NCBI GenBank assembly: GCA_030430165.1
Contig: JAUIGL010000020.1
Location: 1 to 64,000 of the forward strand
DNA length: 64,000 nucleotides
DNA from: a bacterium
GTDB taxonomy: Bacteria > Desulfobacterota > Binatia > HRBIN30 > CADEER01
Reading direction: 5' to 3'
Under the pieces are notes generated by a model that was not told the origin of the DNA, searched no databases, and worked only from the letters and a program-made list of their open reading frames with translations. This document shows, in pieces, positions 52,576 to 60,421 of the stretch. Numbering within the stretch: position 1 is the first letter of the stretch; each line of letters starts with the position of its first letter. The translations under genes were made by a program, and so were the position numbers.

Positions 52576-53823
52576 GTGAACGTGCTCGAGCGGGACTTCT
52601 TCACCGACCCCGAAATTCTGCAGGACCCCGCGCCGTACTATACCGCCCTGCGCGAACACGGCCCGGTCTGGAGAGAGCCGCATCAGGACGTCGTCATCCT
52701 CTCCGGCATCCGCGAGATCATCGACACCTACGCCGACCACGAGCACTTCTCGGCGATCGTCGCCGCGCTCGGGCCGCTGGTGAAGGTTCCCGAACCGGAG
52801 GAAGGCGAGAGCTGGGGCGAGGTCATCGAGCGCCGCCGCGCCGAGATCCCGATGGGCGACATGCTCACCTCGATCGACCCTCCCGTACACACCCGCCATC
52901 GCGCGCTCGCTGGCAAGCTCTTCACTCCCAACCGGCTCAAAGAGAACGAAGAGTTCATGGCCAGCCTCGCCGACAGCTTGATCGACGAGCTCGCCGCCCG
53001 CGACGAGGTGGAGTTCTGCAACGCCTACGCCAAGCCCTTCACCCTGCTCGTCATCGCCGACCTGCTCGGGGTACCGCGCGAGGACCATGCCCAGTTCCGC
53101 GGCTGGCTGCGCGGCGACAAGGGAAACGTCGGCAACCCCGACGGCGAGCACAGCGGCGACCAGGTCTTCGCCAACCTCGATCCGTACTTTACCGGCTACA
53201 TCGAAGCGCGGCGCGCTTCGCCGAGCGACGACGTGCTGGGCCGTCTCGCCAACGTTCGCTTTCCCGACGGCGAGGAGCCCGAGGTCGCCGACATCGTGCG
53301 CCTCGCCACGATCATCTTCGCCGCCGGCCAGGAGACGACGGCTCGCCTGCTGTCGACTGGGATGCACATCCTCGCCCAGCAGCCCGCCCTCGCCGACAAG
53401 CTGCGCGCCGAGCCCGACGCAATCCCGAATTTCGTCGAGGAGTGCCTGCGCCTCGAAGGTCCGATCAAGAGCACCTTCCGCATGGCCCTGCACGACTCCA
53501 CCATCGGCGACGTCGCGGTGCCGGCGGGGACGATCGTCATGGGACTGATCGCCGCCGCCAACCGCGACCCGCGCGTCTTCGACGACCCCGACCGCTTCGA
53601 CGCCGAGCGCCGCGGCGCGCGCCGCAACATCGCCTTCGGTCACGGCGAACACTTCTGCCCCGGCGCCAGTCTCGCTCGCGCCGAGGCGCGGATCACCTTC
53701 GAGCGCCTGCTGGCGCGTTTCGACGAGATCGAGTTGGTGCAACCGTTCGAGCCGCACTACGCAGAGACCTTCATCATCCGCGGCCTCGAGCGGCTGCCTC
53801 TCCGCTTCGCCTCCGGCCGCTAG
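52576..53823 (+). CDS. Cytochrome P450
   Basis: 415 residues from GTG 52576, preceded by GGAGGAAACTA. A-G-Q-E-T-T at 250-255 (I helix, oxygen activation), E289-x2-R292, and F-G-H-G-E-H-F-C361-P-G-A heme loop. Soluble bacterial type of about 400 residues, close in form to CYP enzymes acting on terpenoids, steroids or fatty acids. No ferredoxin gene is adjacent, so redox partners come from elsewhere. It is followed by an SDR that could oxidise the new hydroxyl group. Confidence 0.93.
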   Translation: MNVLERDFFTDPEILQDPAPYYTALREHGPVWREPHQDVVILSGIREIIDTYADHEHFSAIVAALGPLVKVPEPEEGESWGEVIERRRAEIPMGDMLTSIDPPVHTRHRALAGKLFTPNRLKENEEFMASLADSLIDELAARDEVEFCNAYAKPFTLLVIADLLGVPREDHAQFRGWLRGDKGNVGNPDGEHSGDQVFANLDPYFTGYIEARRASPSDDVLGRLANVRFPDGEEPEVADIVRLATIIFAAGQETTARLLSTGMHILAQQPALADKLRAEPDAIPNFVEECLRLEGPIKSTFRMALHDSTIGDVAVPAGTIVMGLIAAANRDPRVFDDPDRFDAERRGARRNIAFGHGEHFCPGASLARAEARITFERLLARFDEIELVQPFEPHYAETFIIRGLERLPLRFASGR

Positions 53824-53891
53824 CCAGCCGAGCGAACTGACGATCCGTATACAACCGGCGTTGCGACGCCGATGAGGAGGACTTCGATTCC

Positions 53892-54653
53892 ATGGAGATC
53901 AAGGGAAAAGCAGCGGTCATCGTCGGCGGAGCTTCGGGGATGGCGAAAGCCACCGCGGAGATGCTGGTGCGCGAGGGCGGACGGGTATCGATCCTCGACC
54001 TCCCTACCTCCAAAGGTGAGGAAGTCGCCAAGCAGCTCGGCGGCACCTTTCACCCGTGCGACGTCACCGATTTCGCCGGAACCGAAGCGGCGCTGGCGGC
54101 AGCCTGCGACGACCTCGGCGCCCTGCACGTCGTCTGCAACACCGCCGGCGGCGGCATCGTCATGCGCACCCTGAGCAAGAAGGGGCCGCACCCGCTCGAA
54201 GATTTCCAACGAGTCATCGACCTCAACCTGGTGGCGACGTTCAACGTCGCGCGGCTCGCGGCGGCGCGGATGAACGAGAACGACGCCGACGAGGGGGGCG
54301 AACGCGGCGTCATCATCAACACTGCTTCGATCGCCGCGTTCGAGGGCCAGATCGGCCAGATCGCCTACACCGCGGCCAAGGCCGGCATCGCCGGAATGTG
54401 CCTGACCATGGCGCGCGATCTCGGCAGTCTCGGAATTCGCGTCATGGCGATCGCGCCGAGCCTCTTCCTCACCGGCCTGACGTCAATGGTCCCCGAGGAG
54501 ATGGCGGCCCCGCTCACCGCCGGCGCCGCCTTTCCCAAGCGCATGGGCAAGCCCGAAGAGTACGCCCGCGTCGCCCAGGCGATCATCGAAACGCCGATGC
54601 TGAACGGCTCGACCATCCGCCTCGACGGAGGACAACGCTTCCAGCCGAAGTAG
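53892..54653 (+). CDS. SDR, 17beta-HSD10-like 3-hydroxyacyl-CoA dehydrogenase
   Basis: 253 residues. V-G-G-A-S-G-M at 11-17, S146, Y159, K163. The block I-A-A-F-E-G-Q-I-G-Q-I-A-Y-T-A-A-K is characteristic of type 10 hydroxysteroid/3-hydroxyacyl-CoA dehydrogenases. G-A-S-G-M-A replaces the usual G-x-G in the third glycine, which is alanine here. It follows the P450 by 68 bases. A paralogue lies at 58595. Confidence 0.87.
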   Translation: MEIKGKAAVIVGGASGMAKATAEMLVREGGRVSILDLPTSKGEEVAKQLGGTFHPCDVTDFAGTEAALAAACDDLGALHVVCNTAGGGIVMRTLSKKGPHPLEDFQRVIDLNLVATFNVARLAAARMNENDADEGGERGVIINTASIAAFEGQIGQIAYTAAKAGIAGMCLTMARDLGSLGIRVMAIAPSLFLTGLTSMVPEEMAAPLTAGAAFPKRMGKPEEYARVAQAIIETPMLNGSTIRLDGGQRFQPK

Positions 54654-54706
54654 AATCGCGGATTGCTCGTTGCCACAACGGTGCTGAGGACCAATAATCT
54701 CGGACC

Positions 54707-55324
54707 ATGCCCCCCGAAGAGGAACGACAGCCCGCCGAGATGGACTGGAAGAAGGAACGCGCCAACCTGAAGAAGGTCGGCCTGGTCCACTTCCTGGCCG
54801 TGATGGCGGCGCTCACCCTGTGGGGAGCTGCCGACTCGTGGGCCAGCGTCAGCGGCTGGTGGCTGGCGCGGGCGGCGGCAGTCATCAATGCGATCATCGC
54901 CGCGACGGTCATCGCCGGCATCGTGCACGAGTGGGGGCACTACACCGGGGCGCGGCTGGCGGGTTCGGTGACGAGGGCGTTCAAAAAGCCCGCCGGCTAC
55001 TTCTTCATCTTCGACTTCCCCTTCGACGCCAACGACAGCCGCCAGTTCCTGTCGATGAGCTGGGGCGGCATCCTCGCCCCCTGGCTGCTGGTGCTGCTGA
55101 TCGCCGCCTCGGTGCCGATCGACAATCCGAGCCGCGCCATGCTGGTCGCGGTGCTGGTCATGCGCGCGGCGCAGGCGTCCTTCTTCGAGATCCCGGTCGT
55201 CCTGCGCACCGCTGGCGGCGGCGATCCCAAAGCCGAGCTCGAACGCCGTTTGGGCGAAGGCGCTCTCGCCACCAGCCGCTACGCCGGTGGCGCGGTCGGC
55301 GTCCTCGCCTACCTCGCCATCTGA
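54707..55324 (+). CDS. Membrane protein with HEWGH, possible M50-like protease
   Basis: 205 residues with about four hydrophobic segments (24-42, 52-73, 117-137, 142-160). H74-E-W-G-H78 at the end of the second segment matches the zinc motif of site-2 proteases, which also lies in a membrane helix. The second zinc ligand of that family (N-x2-P-x3-L-D-G) is not seen, so it may be a divergent or inactive member. The N-terminus is charged and cytoplasmic. Neighbours give no clear partner. Confidence 0.6.
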   Translation: MPPEEERQPAEMDWKKERANLKKVGLVHFLAVMAALTLWGAADSWASVSGWWLARAAAVINAIIAATVIAGIVHEWGHYTGARLAGSVTRAFKKPAGYFFIFDFPFDANDSRQFLSMSWGGILAPWLLVLLIAASVPIDNPSRAMLVAVLVMRAAQASFFEIPVVLRTAGGGDPKAELERRLGEGALATSRYAGGAVGVLAYLAI

Positions 55325-55397
55325 ACGCGAGTTGCGACCCGCGACCAGGCAACGGCACGTTGCCAAACATCCCGGCATCGTCGAATATCGAAGGTCG

Positions 55398-57218
55398 ATG
55401 CTCGCAAGACTCCTCTGCCTGATCCTCAGCCTCACGCTCTTCGCACCGACCGCACGCGCCTATCGCGGTCTCGCCAGCTGTCCCGACCTGGTACCGCTCA
55501 ACCCGATCGTCGTGCCGGATCAGGCGCGGCGATGCGGGCGCACGGTGGCGCGAGCGGCGCGGCGCTACGTCAACCGCGCGCTACGCGCGCAGCAGAGTTG
55601 CCTGCTGCGCCTGCAAAAGGGCGAGACCACCGGCAACCCGGCGCGCCGGTGCGTTGCGCAGGCCCGCTTCTCCGACCAGACGATCGCGATGCCGTCCGAC
55701 CCGAAGACCGCTCTTCGGCTGCAGCGGGCAACGCGGCGCCTGCGCGAATCGATTTCGAGCGCCTGCGACGCTTCGGCCAGCGCGGCGCTGGCGGCGTGCG
55801 CCGCCGAGCCCGCCGGTCTGGCGGACTGTGTTCTCTGGGAGCAACAGAGTCACATCCAGCATCTGCTCGAACAGCAGTTCGGCGAAGTCGAGCCCGTCTC
55901 CAAGCCCGCCATCCGCTGCCAGCGGGCGATCGCCGCGGCTGCGCGCGGCTTCGTCGCTCGCAACCTCGCCGCAGAGCAGCGCTGCCTCGATCGCAACAAC
56001 CAAGCGACTGGCGACCGCGGCGCCCAGTGCCTCGGATCGGTCGAATCGAGCAATCGAGTCGCGCCGCTCGACGCGCGCACTGCCGAGCGCGAATCCCGCG
56101 CGGAAGCAACGCTACGGCGCGCACTGGCACGGCACTGCTCAGCGAAGGCACTGGCTGAAATCGACGCCTGCACCAGCGACCCCGGCCAACTCGGCGATTG
56201 CCTGGCCTGCTCGCACCGGCGCGAATCGATGCTCCTCGTGCAGGGCCAGCGCGGCGGTACTGCCGATCGCCCCACCACCCACTTCATCGATTGGTCGAGC
56301 CTCGCCAACCCGGTGCTCCAGGAGAGCGATCGGATGATGAAGAACCAGTCGGTCGTTTACGACCAAGGGTACTTCTACGTCTTCACCGGTCAGCGCTTCG
56401 AGCCCGACTTCACCGGCTCGCGCAAGCAGTGGCTCTACCGCACATCCGACTTTCACGCTTTCGAGAAGCTCGACCCGCCCAACCTCGGCCGCTTCTTCGG
56501 CAGCACGCAGTCGATCGACGGGACCTGGCATCTGACCACCAACGGCGGCGTCGGCGGCGGCAAGTTCGAGATCTTTCACTCGACCTCTACCGACTTGCTC
56601 GACTGGGTATCGCTGACCTCGCTGACGCCGGGCCTGATGGAGAACTCGATCATCGACGGCTCGTTGACCAAGCGCGACGGCTACTGGTTCCTCACGTTCA
56701 AGGACCGGGCGCTGCAGAAACCCTTCATCACCCGTTCGCAAACCGCGCTACTCGACGGCACCTGGATGACTCCCCACCGCGCCTTCGCCGGGACCGATGA
56801 TCCGATCTTCGGCTTCGTCGAGGCCGCTCATTTCATGACCATCGACGGTGTGCAGCGCGTGGTCGTGACCGGGCGCGATCTCGAACGGGTCCGCTGCACC
56901 CCGGCCTACCACATCATCTACACCTGCGACCACGAGCCGTGGATCTACACCATCGACCAGCCGACCACGGACCTGGCGACATGGAGTCAGTGGAACCGGC
57001 CGACCCAGCTGCGCGTCCCATTCGAGGATTGGAATACCTTCGCCCACGCCAACACTGGCCACATCGCGGATTGGCGGCAGCACGACGGCTTCTTCTACCT
57101 GTCGTATTCCGGCTCGAGCGACGGCGACAGCTTCGAGTTGCGCGGCCACGGCAAGCTCGGCCTGGCGCGCTCGCGCGACCTGGTGCATTGGCGCGTCGCC
57201 GGCGACCTGCGCGACTGA
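55398..57218 (+). CDS. Secreted protein: two six-cysteine repeats and a GH43-like beta-propeller
   Basis: 606 residues from ATG 55398; signal peptide 1-21. Two repeats of about 125 residues follow with cysteines at 46, 68, 85, 123, 134, 144 and at 174, 196, 211, 247, 258, 268: the outer spacings 22, 11 and 10 are identical. From about 295 comes a propeller with repeated W-L-Y-R-T-S-D-F-H-A-F, F-H-S-T-S-T-D-L-L-D-W and L-A-R-S-R-D-L-V-H-W blade motifs, as in family 43/32 glycosidases. It may bind or cut a polysaccharide outside the cell. The catalytic acids were not identified. Confidence 0.75.
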   Translation: MLARLLCLILSLTLFAPTARAYRGLASCPDLVPLNPIVVPDQARRCGRTVARAARRYVNRALRAQQSCLLRLQKGETTGNPARRCVAQARFSDQTIAMPSDPKTALRLQRATRRLRESISSACDASASAALAACAAEPAGLADCVLWEQQSHIQHLLEQQFGEVEPVSKPAIRCQRAIAAAARGFVARNLAAEQRCLDRNNQATGDRGAQCLGSVESSNRVAPLDARTAERESRAEATLRRALARHCSAKALAEIDACTSDPGQLGDCLACSHRRESMLLVQGQRGGTADRPTTHFIDWSSLANPVLQESDRMMKNQSVVYDQGYFYVFTGQRFEPDFTGSRKQWLYRTSDFHAFEKLDPPNLGRFFGSTQSIDGTWHLTTNGGVGGGKFEIFHSTSTDLLDWVSLTSLTPGLMENSIIDGSLTKRDGYWFLTFKDRALQKPFITRSQTALLDGTWMTPHRAFAGTDDPIFGFVEAAHFMTIDGVQRVVVTGRDLERVRCTPAYHIIYTCDHEPWIYTIDQPTTDLATWSQWNRPTQLRVPFEDWNTFAHANTGHIADWRQHDGFFYLSYSGSSDGDSFELRGHGKLGLARSRDLVHWRVAGDLRD

Positions 57219-57223
57219 CGGCC

Positions 57224-57390
57224 TAGAGGTCTGGCCGAAAAATGGACTTCTGCTGCGAATCGCCATCCATCCTCGATGGCTGCGTCGCCGAACGCTCGAC
57301 GTATCGCCGGATACGACTTTGCATTCGGCTCCTTGCCCTCGAGGCGGCTGCCGATTCTCGCGACGAAGCCACTTTCCGGCCAGACCTCTA
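57224..57390. mobile_element. 167-bp MITE-like element with TA-ended terminal inverted repeats
   Basis: TAGAGGTCTGGCCG (57224-57237) is repeated inverted without error at 57377-57390. The arms continue to match imperfectly for about 70 bases, so almost the whole element folds on itself. TA at both ends fits the target preference of IS630/Tc1-type transposases. No transposase is encoded. The last three bases, read on the minus strand, are the stop codon of the adjacent SDR. Confidence 0.65.
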
Positions 57391-58347
57391 CGGCTCGAGC
57401 TTCTCGTCGATCATCTCCTCGGACACCGCCCACAGGCGTTCGGCGGCGGCCGGGTCGAGGGCGTAGGAGCGGACGCCGCTCTGCGCCCCTTCCGAGTCGT
57501 CGACCTCGGCGATGCCGCAGTCCTCGAGATAAAGCGCGCCGCGTCCTTCGAGCTCGGGCGCGGTGGCGGCGTAGACACTGGTGGCGGCGCCCGCTTCGAC
57601 CGACTTGAAACGCAGCTCGCCGCTCGGCGAACGCTTGCTGAGGAACTCGAAGTCTTCCGCCACCATGTGTCGCGACAGGTCGGTCATGATCACCCCCGGG
57701 TGCAGAGCGTTGGCGCGCACCCCGCGCTCGCGCATGCGGCGGTCCAACTCGACGGCGAAGAGAATGTTCGCCGTCTTCGACTGACCGTAAGCCGACCATT
57801 TTTCGTACGGTCGGTTCTCGAACGCAATGTCGTCGAAGACCACCGGCGACATCTGGTGTCCGCGCGAGCTCAGCGACACCACCCGCGCCGGCGCGGCGCG
57901 CAGTAGAGCCGGCGCCAGCAAACCGGTCAGCAGGAAGTGGCCTAGGTGGTTGGTGCCGAACTGAAGCTCGAAGCCGTCTTCGGTGGTGTCCTGCGGACAC
58001 GCCATCACGCCGGCGTTGTTGATCAGCAGATCGAGCTTGTCGTGACGCGCGAGGAAGCGTTCGGCAAAGGCGCGGATGCTCGCCATCGAGCCGAGCTCGA
58101 GCTCTTCGATCTCGACCGAGTCGTCGCCGGAGGCGGCGCGGATCTGCGCCGCGACCCCTTCCCCCTTGGCGAGGTCGCGAGCGGTGACGACGACCTTCGC
58201 CCCCTTCGAGGCGAGGGCGCGCGCCGTCTCCGCACCGAGACCCCCTGACCCGCCGGTGATCAGGGCGAGCTTACCGCCGAGATCGATGCCGTCGAGAACC
58301 TCGTCCGTGGTCGTATCGTGGCCAAACTTCGTTCGCTCGCTCGCCAT
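57388..58347 (-). CDS. Retinol-dehydrogenase-like SDR
   Basis: 319 residues. T-G-G-S-G-G-L-G near 32-39, N-N-A-G near 110, catalytic Y-G-Q-S-K near 188; the N-terminal 25-residue lead and the C-terminal L-W-A-V-S-E-E segment are typical of the WWOX/retinol dehydrogenase group. Substrates in this group are bulky alcohols or ketones. The TAG stop lies in the end of the MITE-like element, so the original C-terminus may have been slightly altered by the insertion. Confidence 0.85.
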   Translation of the reverse strand: MASERTKFGHDTTTDEVLDGIDLGGKLALITGGSGGLGAETARALASKGAKVVVTARDLAKGEGVAAQIRAASGDDSVEIEELELGSMASIRAFAERFLARHDKLDLLINNAGVMACPQDTTEDGFELQFGTNHLGHFLLTGLLAPALLRAAPARVVSLSSRGHQMSPVVFDDIAFENRPYEKWSAYGQSKTANILFAVELDRRMRERGVRANALHPGVIMTDLSRHMVAEDFEFLSKRSPSGELRFKSVEAGAATSVYAATAPELEGRGALYLEDCGIAEVDDSEGAQSGVRSYALDPAAAERLWAVSEEMIDEKLEP

Positions 58348-58594
58348 GTATTGCCGCCTTTCTCAAATCTCGGACCATCCAGCGAACCATAGGCCAGCGC
58401 CGCTTTCCAGCGGCGCCCGGACACCCCCCTTGCCAATTTCCTCGCCAGCAGCGACCCATTAATGGACGAAGACCGCAGGCGGTGCCTCACTTCGCCGCCA
58501 GTTCCCGCCCGGCCGCGCGCCCGGCACCCACACCGACAATTGTAATCAATCGAAGACGAGGGCGCCGCCGGCGCGCTCAACAGCGGAGGGGAAT

Positions 58595-59365
58595 ATGGAT
58601 CTCAATGGAGCATCAGTACTGGTCACGGGAGGCGCTTCCGGCATCGGCGAAGCCAGCGCGCGGCAGCTGGCGGCGCGCGGCGCCCGGCCTTTGATCGCCG
58701 ACCTCAACGAGGAGAAGGGGCAGAAGGTCGCCGGCGAGCTCAACGGAGCGTTCGCCAAGACCGACGTCACCAGCACCGAGCAGGTGCAAGCCGCCGTCGA
58801 CGCGGCGCTGGCACTGGGCCCGCTGCGCGGCGTCGTCAACGCGGCAGGACTCGGCAACGCCAATCGCACCGTCGACCGCAAGGGCAACCCGTTCCCGCTC
58901 GACCAGTTCGAGTTCGTGATCAAGGTCAACCTGATCGGCACCTTCAACTGCATCCGCCTCGCCGCTGCGGCGATGTCGAAGCAGGATGCGGTCGACGACG
59001 ACGGCCAGCGCGGCTCGATCGTCAACATGGCCTCGGTCGCGGCGTTCGACGGCCAGATCGGCCAGGCCGCCTACTCGGCGTCGAAGGGCGGCGTCGTCGG
59101 ACTCACCCTGCCGGTGGCGCGCGACCTCGCCGCGGTCGGCATTCGCGTCAACACGATCGCTCCCGGACTGATCGACACGCCGATCTACGGACAGGGCGAG
59201 GCTTCGGAAGCGTTCAAAGCCAACCTCGGTCGCAACGTCCTCTTCCCCAAGCGCCTCGGCTCGGCCGACGAGCTCGCCTCGGTGGTGGTCGAGCTGATCA
59301 CCAACGACTACATGAACGGCGAAACGCTGCGCGTCGACGGCGGCATTCGCATGCCGCCGAAGTAA
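58595..59365 (+). CDS. SDR, 17beta-HSD10-like 3-hydroxyacyl-CoA dehydrogenase (second copy)
   Basis: 256 residues. T-G-G-A-S-G-I-G at 11-18, S147, Y160, K164, and V-A-A-F-D-G-Q-I-G-Q-A-A-Y-S-A-S-K, the same block as in the protein at 53892. It probably oxidises a 3-hydroxyacyl-CoA. The crotonase at 59380 follows 14 bases later, so hydration and oxidation steps are encoded together. Confidence 0.88.
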   Translation: MDLNGASVLVTGGASGIGEASARQLAARGARPLIADLNEEKGQKVAGELNGAFAKTDVTSTEQVQAAVDAALALGPLRGVVNAAGLGNANRTVDRKGNPFPLDQFEFVIKVNLIGTFNCIRLAAAAMSKQDAVDDDGQRGSIVNMASVAAFDGQIGQAAYSASKGGVVGLTLPVARDLAAVGIRVNTIAPGLIDTPIYGQGEASEAFKANLGRNVLFPKRLGSADELASVVVELITNDYMNGETLRVDGGIRMPPK

Positions 59366-59379
59366 GGGGGAAGAGAGCG

Positions 59380-60132
59380 ATGGCAGACGAGTTACTCACT
59401 GAACGACGCGGACGCGTCCTCCTGATGACGATGAATCGGCCGAAGGCGCGCAACGCGGTCAACAGCGCGCTCGGCCAGGCGCTGGTCGCGGCGATCGCCG
59501 AGCTCGATTCCGACGACGGCCTCACCGCCGGCGTTCTCACCGGCGCCGGCAGCGGCTTCAGCGCCGGCATGGATCTCAAGGAGTTCGCCACCGGCGGACC
59601 GCCGAAGGGCTTCAACGAGTTCCTCACCCAGGGAAGCAAGAAGCCGATCATCGCCGCGGTCGAGGGATTCGCCCTCGCCGGCGGACTCGAGATCGCGCTC
59701 ACCTGCGATCTGATCGTCGCCGCCAAGGGGGTCAAGCTCGGCATCCCCGAGGTGAACAAGGGGCTGTTCGCCGCCGGCGGCGGACTGTTCCGCCTGCCGG
59801 CGCGCATCCCTTCCGGAGTCGCCATGGAAATGGCGCTCACCTCGGACCCGATCACCGCCGAGTACGCAAACGAGATCGGCCTGGTGGCGCGCCTCGCCGA
59901 CGAGGGCAAAGCGGCCGAGGTCGCACTCGAGCTCGCCGAGCGGATCGCCAAGAACGCTCCGCTGGCAGTAGCGGCGAGCAAGCAGATCATCCGCCAAACC
60001 CAAGGCATGACCGAGGAAGAGGCCTGGAAGATGCAGGCACCGCTGCTCGGCAAGGTCTTCACCAGTCAGGACGCAATGGAAGGCCCGCGGGCGTTCGCCG
60101 AAAAGCGCGAACCGAAGTGGACCGGCAAGTAG
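59380..60132 (+). CDS. Enoyl-CoA hydratase
   Basis: 250 residues. R-P-K-A-R-N-A-V, F-S-A-G-M-D-L (oxyanion hole), G-F-A-L-A-G-G-L-E-I-A near 96-106 and P-E-V-N-K-G-L-F-A-A-G-G-G with one catalytic glutamate. AGGGGGAAGAGAG precedes the ATG. It forms an operon with the SDR upstream. Transcription runs into the hairpin array that follows. Confidence 0.9.
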   Translation: MADELLTERRGRVLLMTMNRPKARNAVNSALGQALVAAIAELDSDDGLTAGVLTGAGSGFSAGMDLKEFATGGPPKGFNEFLTQGSKKPIIAAVEGFALAGGLEIALTCDLIVAAKGVKLGIPEVNKGLFAAGGGLFRLPARIPSGVAMEMALTSDPITAEYANEIGLVARLADEGKAAEVALELAERIAKNAPLAVAASKQIIRQTQGMTEEEAWKMQAPLLGKVFTSQDAMEGPRAFAEKREPKWTGK

Positions 60133-60421
60133 CGCTTCGCTAGCGCGAAGCGCGTCCAAAGCCCAGCGCAGCCATATGGCTGCGCTGGGCGTCCCAAGCT
60201 CGGCTACGCCTCGCGTCCCAACGGCGCGAGCGCGCAGCGCCGCACCGGTCCCAAGCGGCTTCGCCGCGGGGCGGCCTGGTTAACCTCGCGGCGAAGCCGC
60301 TTGGGACGAACGGCAAGCGCAGCGAAGCCGTTCTTGGGACGGCGTTGCGCAGCAACGCCTTGGGACGCCCCGGCTTCGCGCGAGCGAAGCCGGGGCATTG
60401 GGACCGCGCCGCGAGGCGGCG
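60131..60421. repeat. Array of about nine hairpins punctuated by GTCCCAA / TTGGGAC
   Basis: GTCCCAA follows hairpins at 60191, 60215 and 60248 (with GTCCAAA at 60154); its complement TTGGGAC follows hairpins at 60301, 60334, 60360 and 60398. The orientation flips around 60268-60287, where 20-base arms at 60248-60267 and 60288-60307 are exact inverted repeats. 60161-60190 is a perfect 30-bp palindrome. The array fills the gap between two convergent genes and has no coding potential. Confidence 0.85.
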
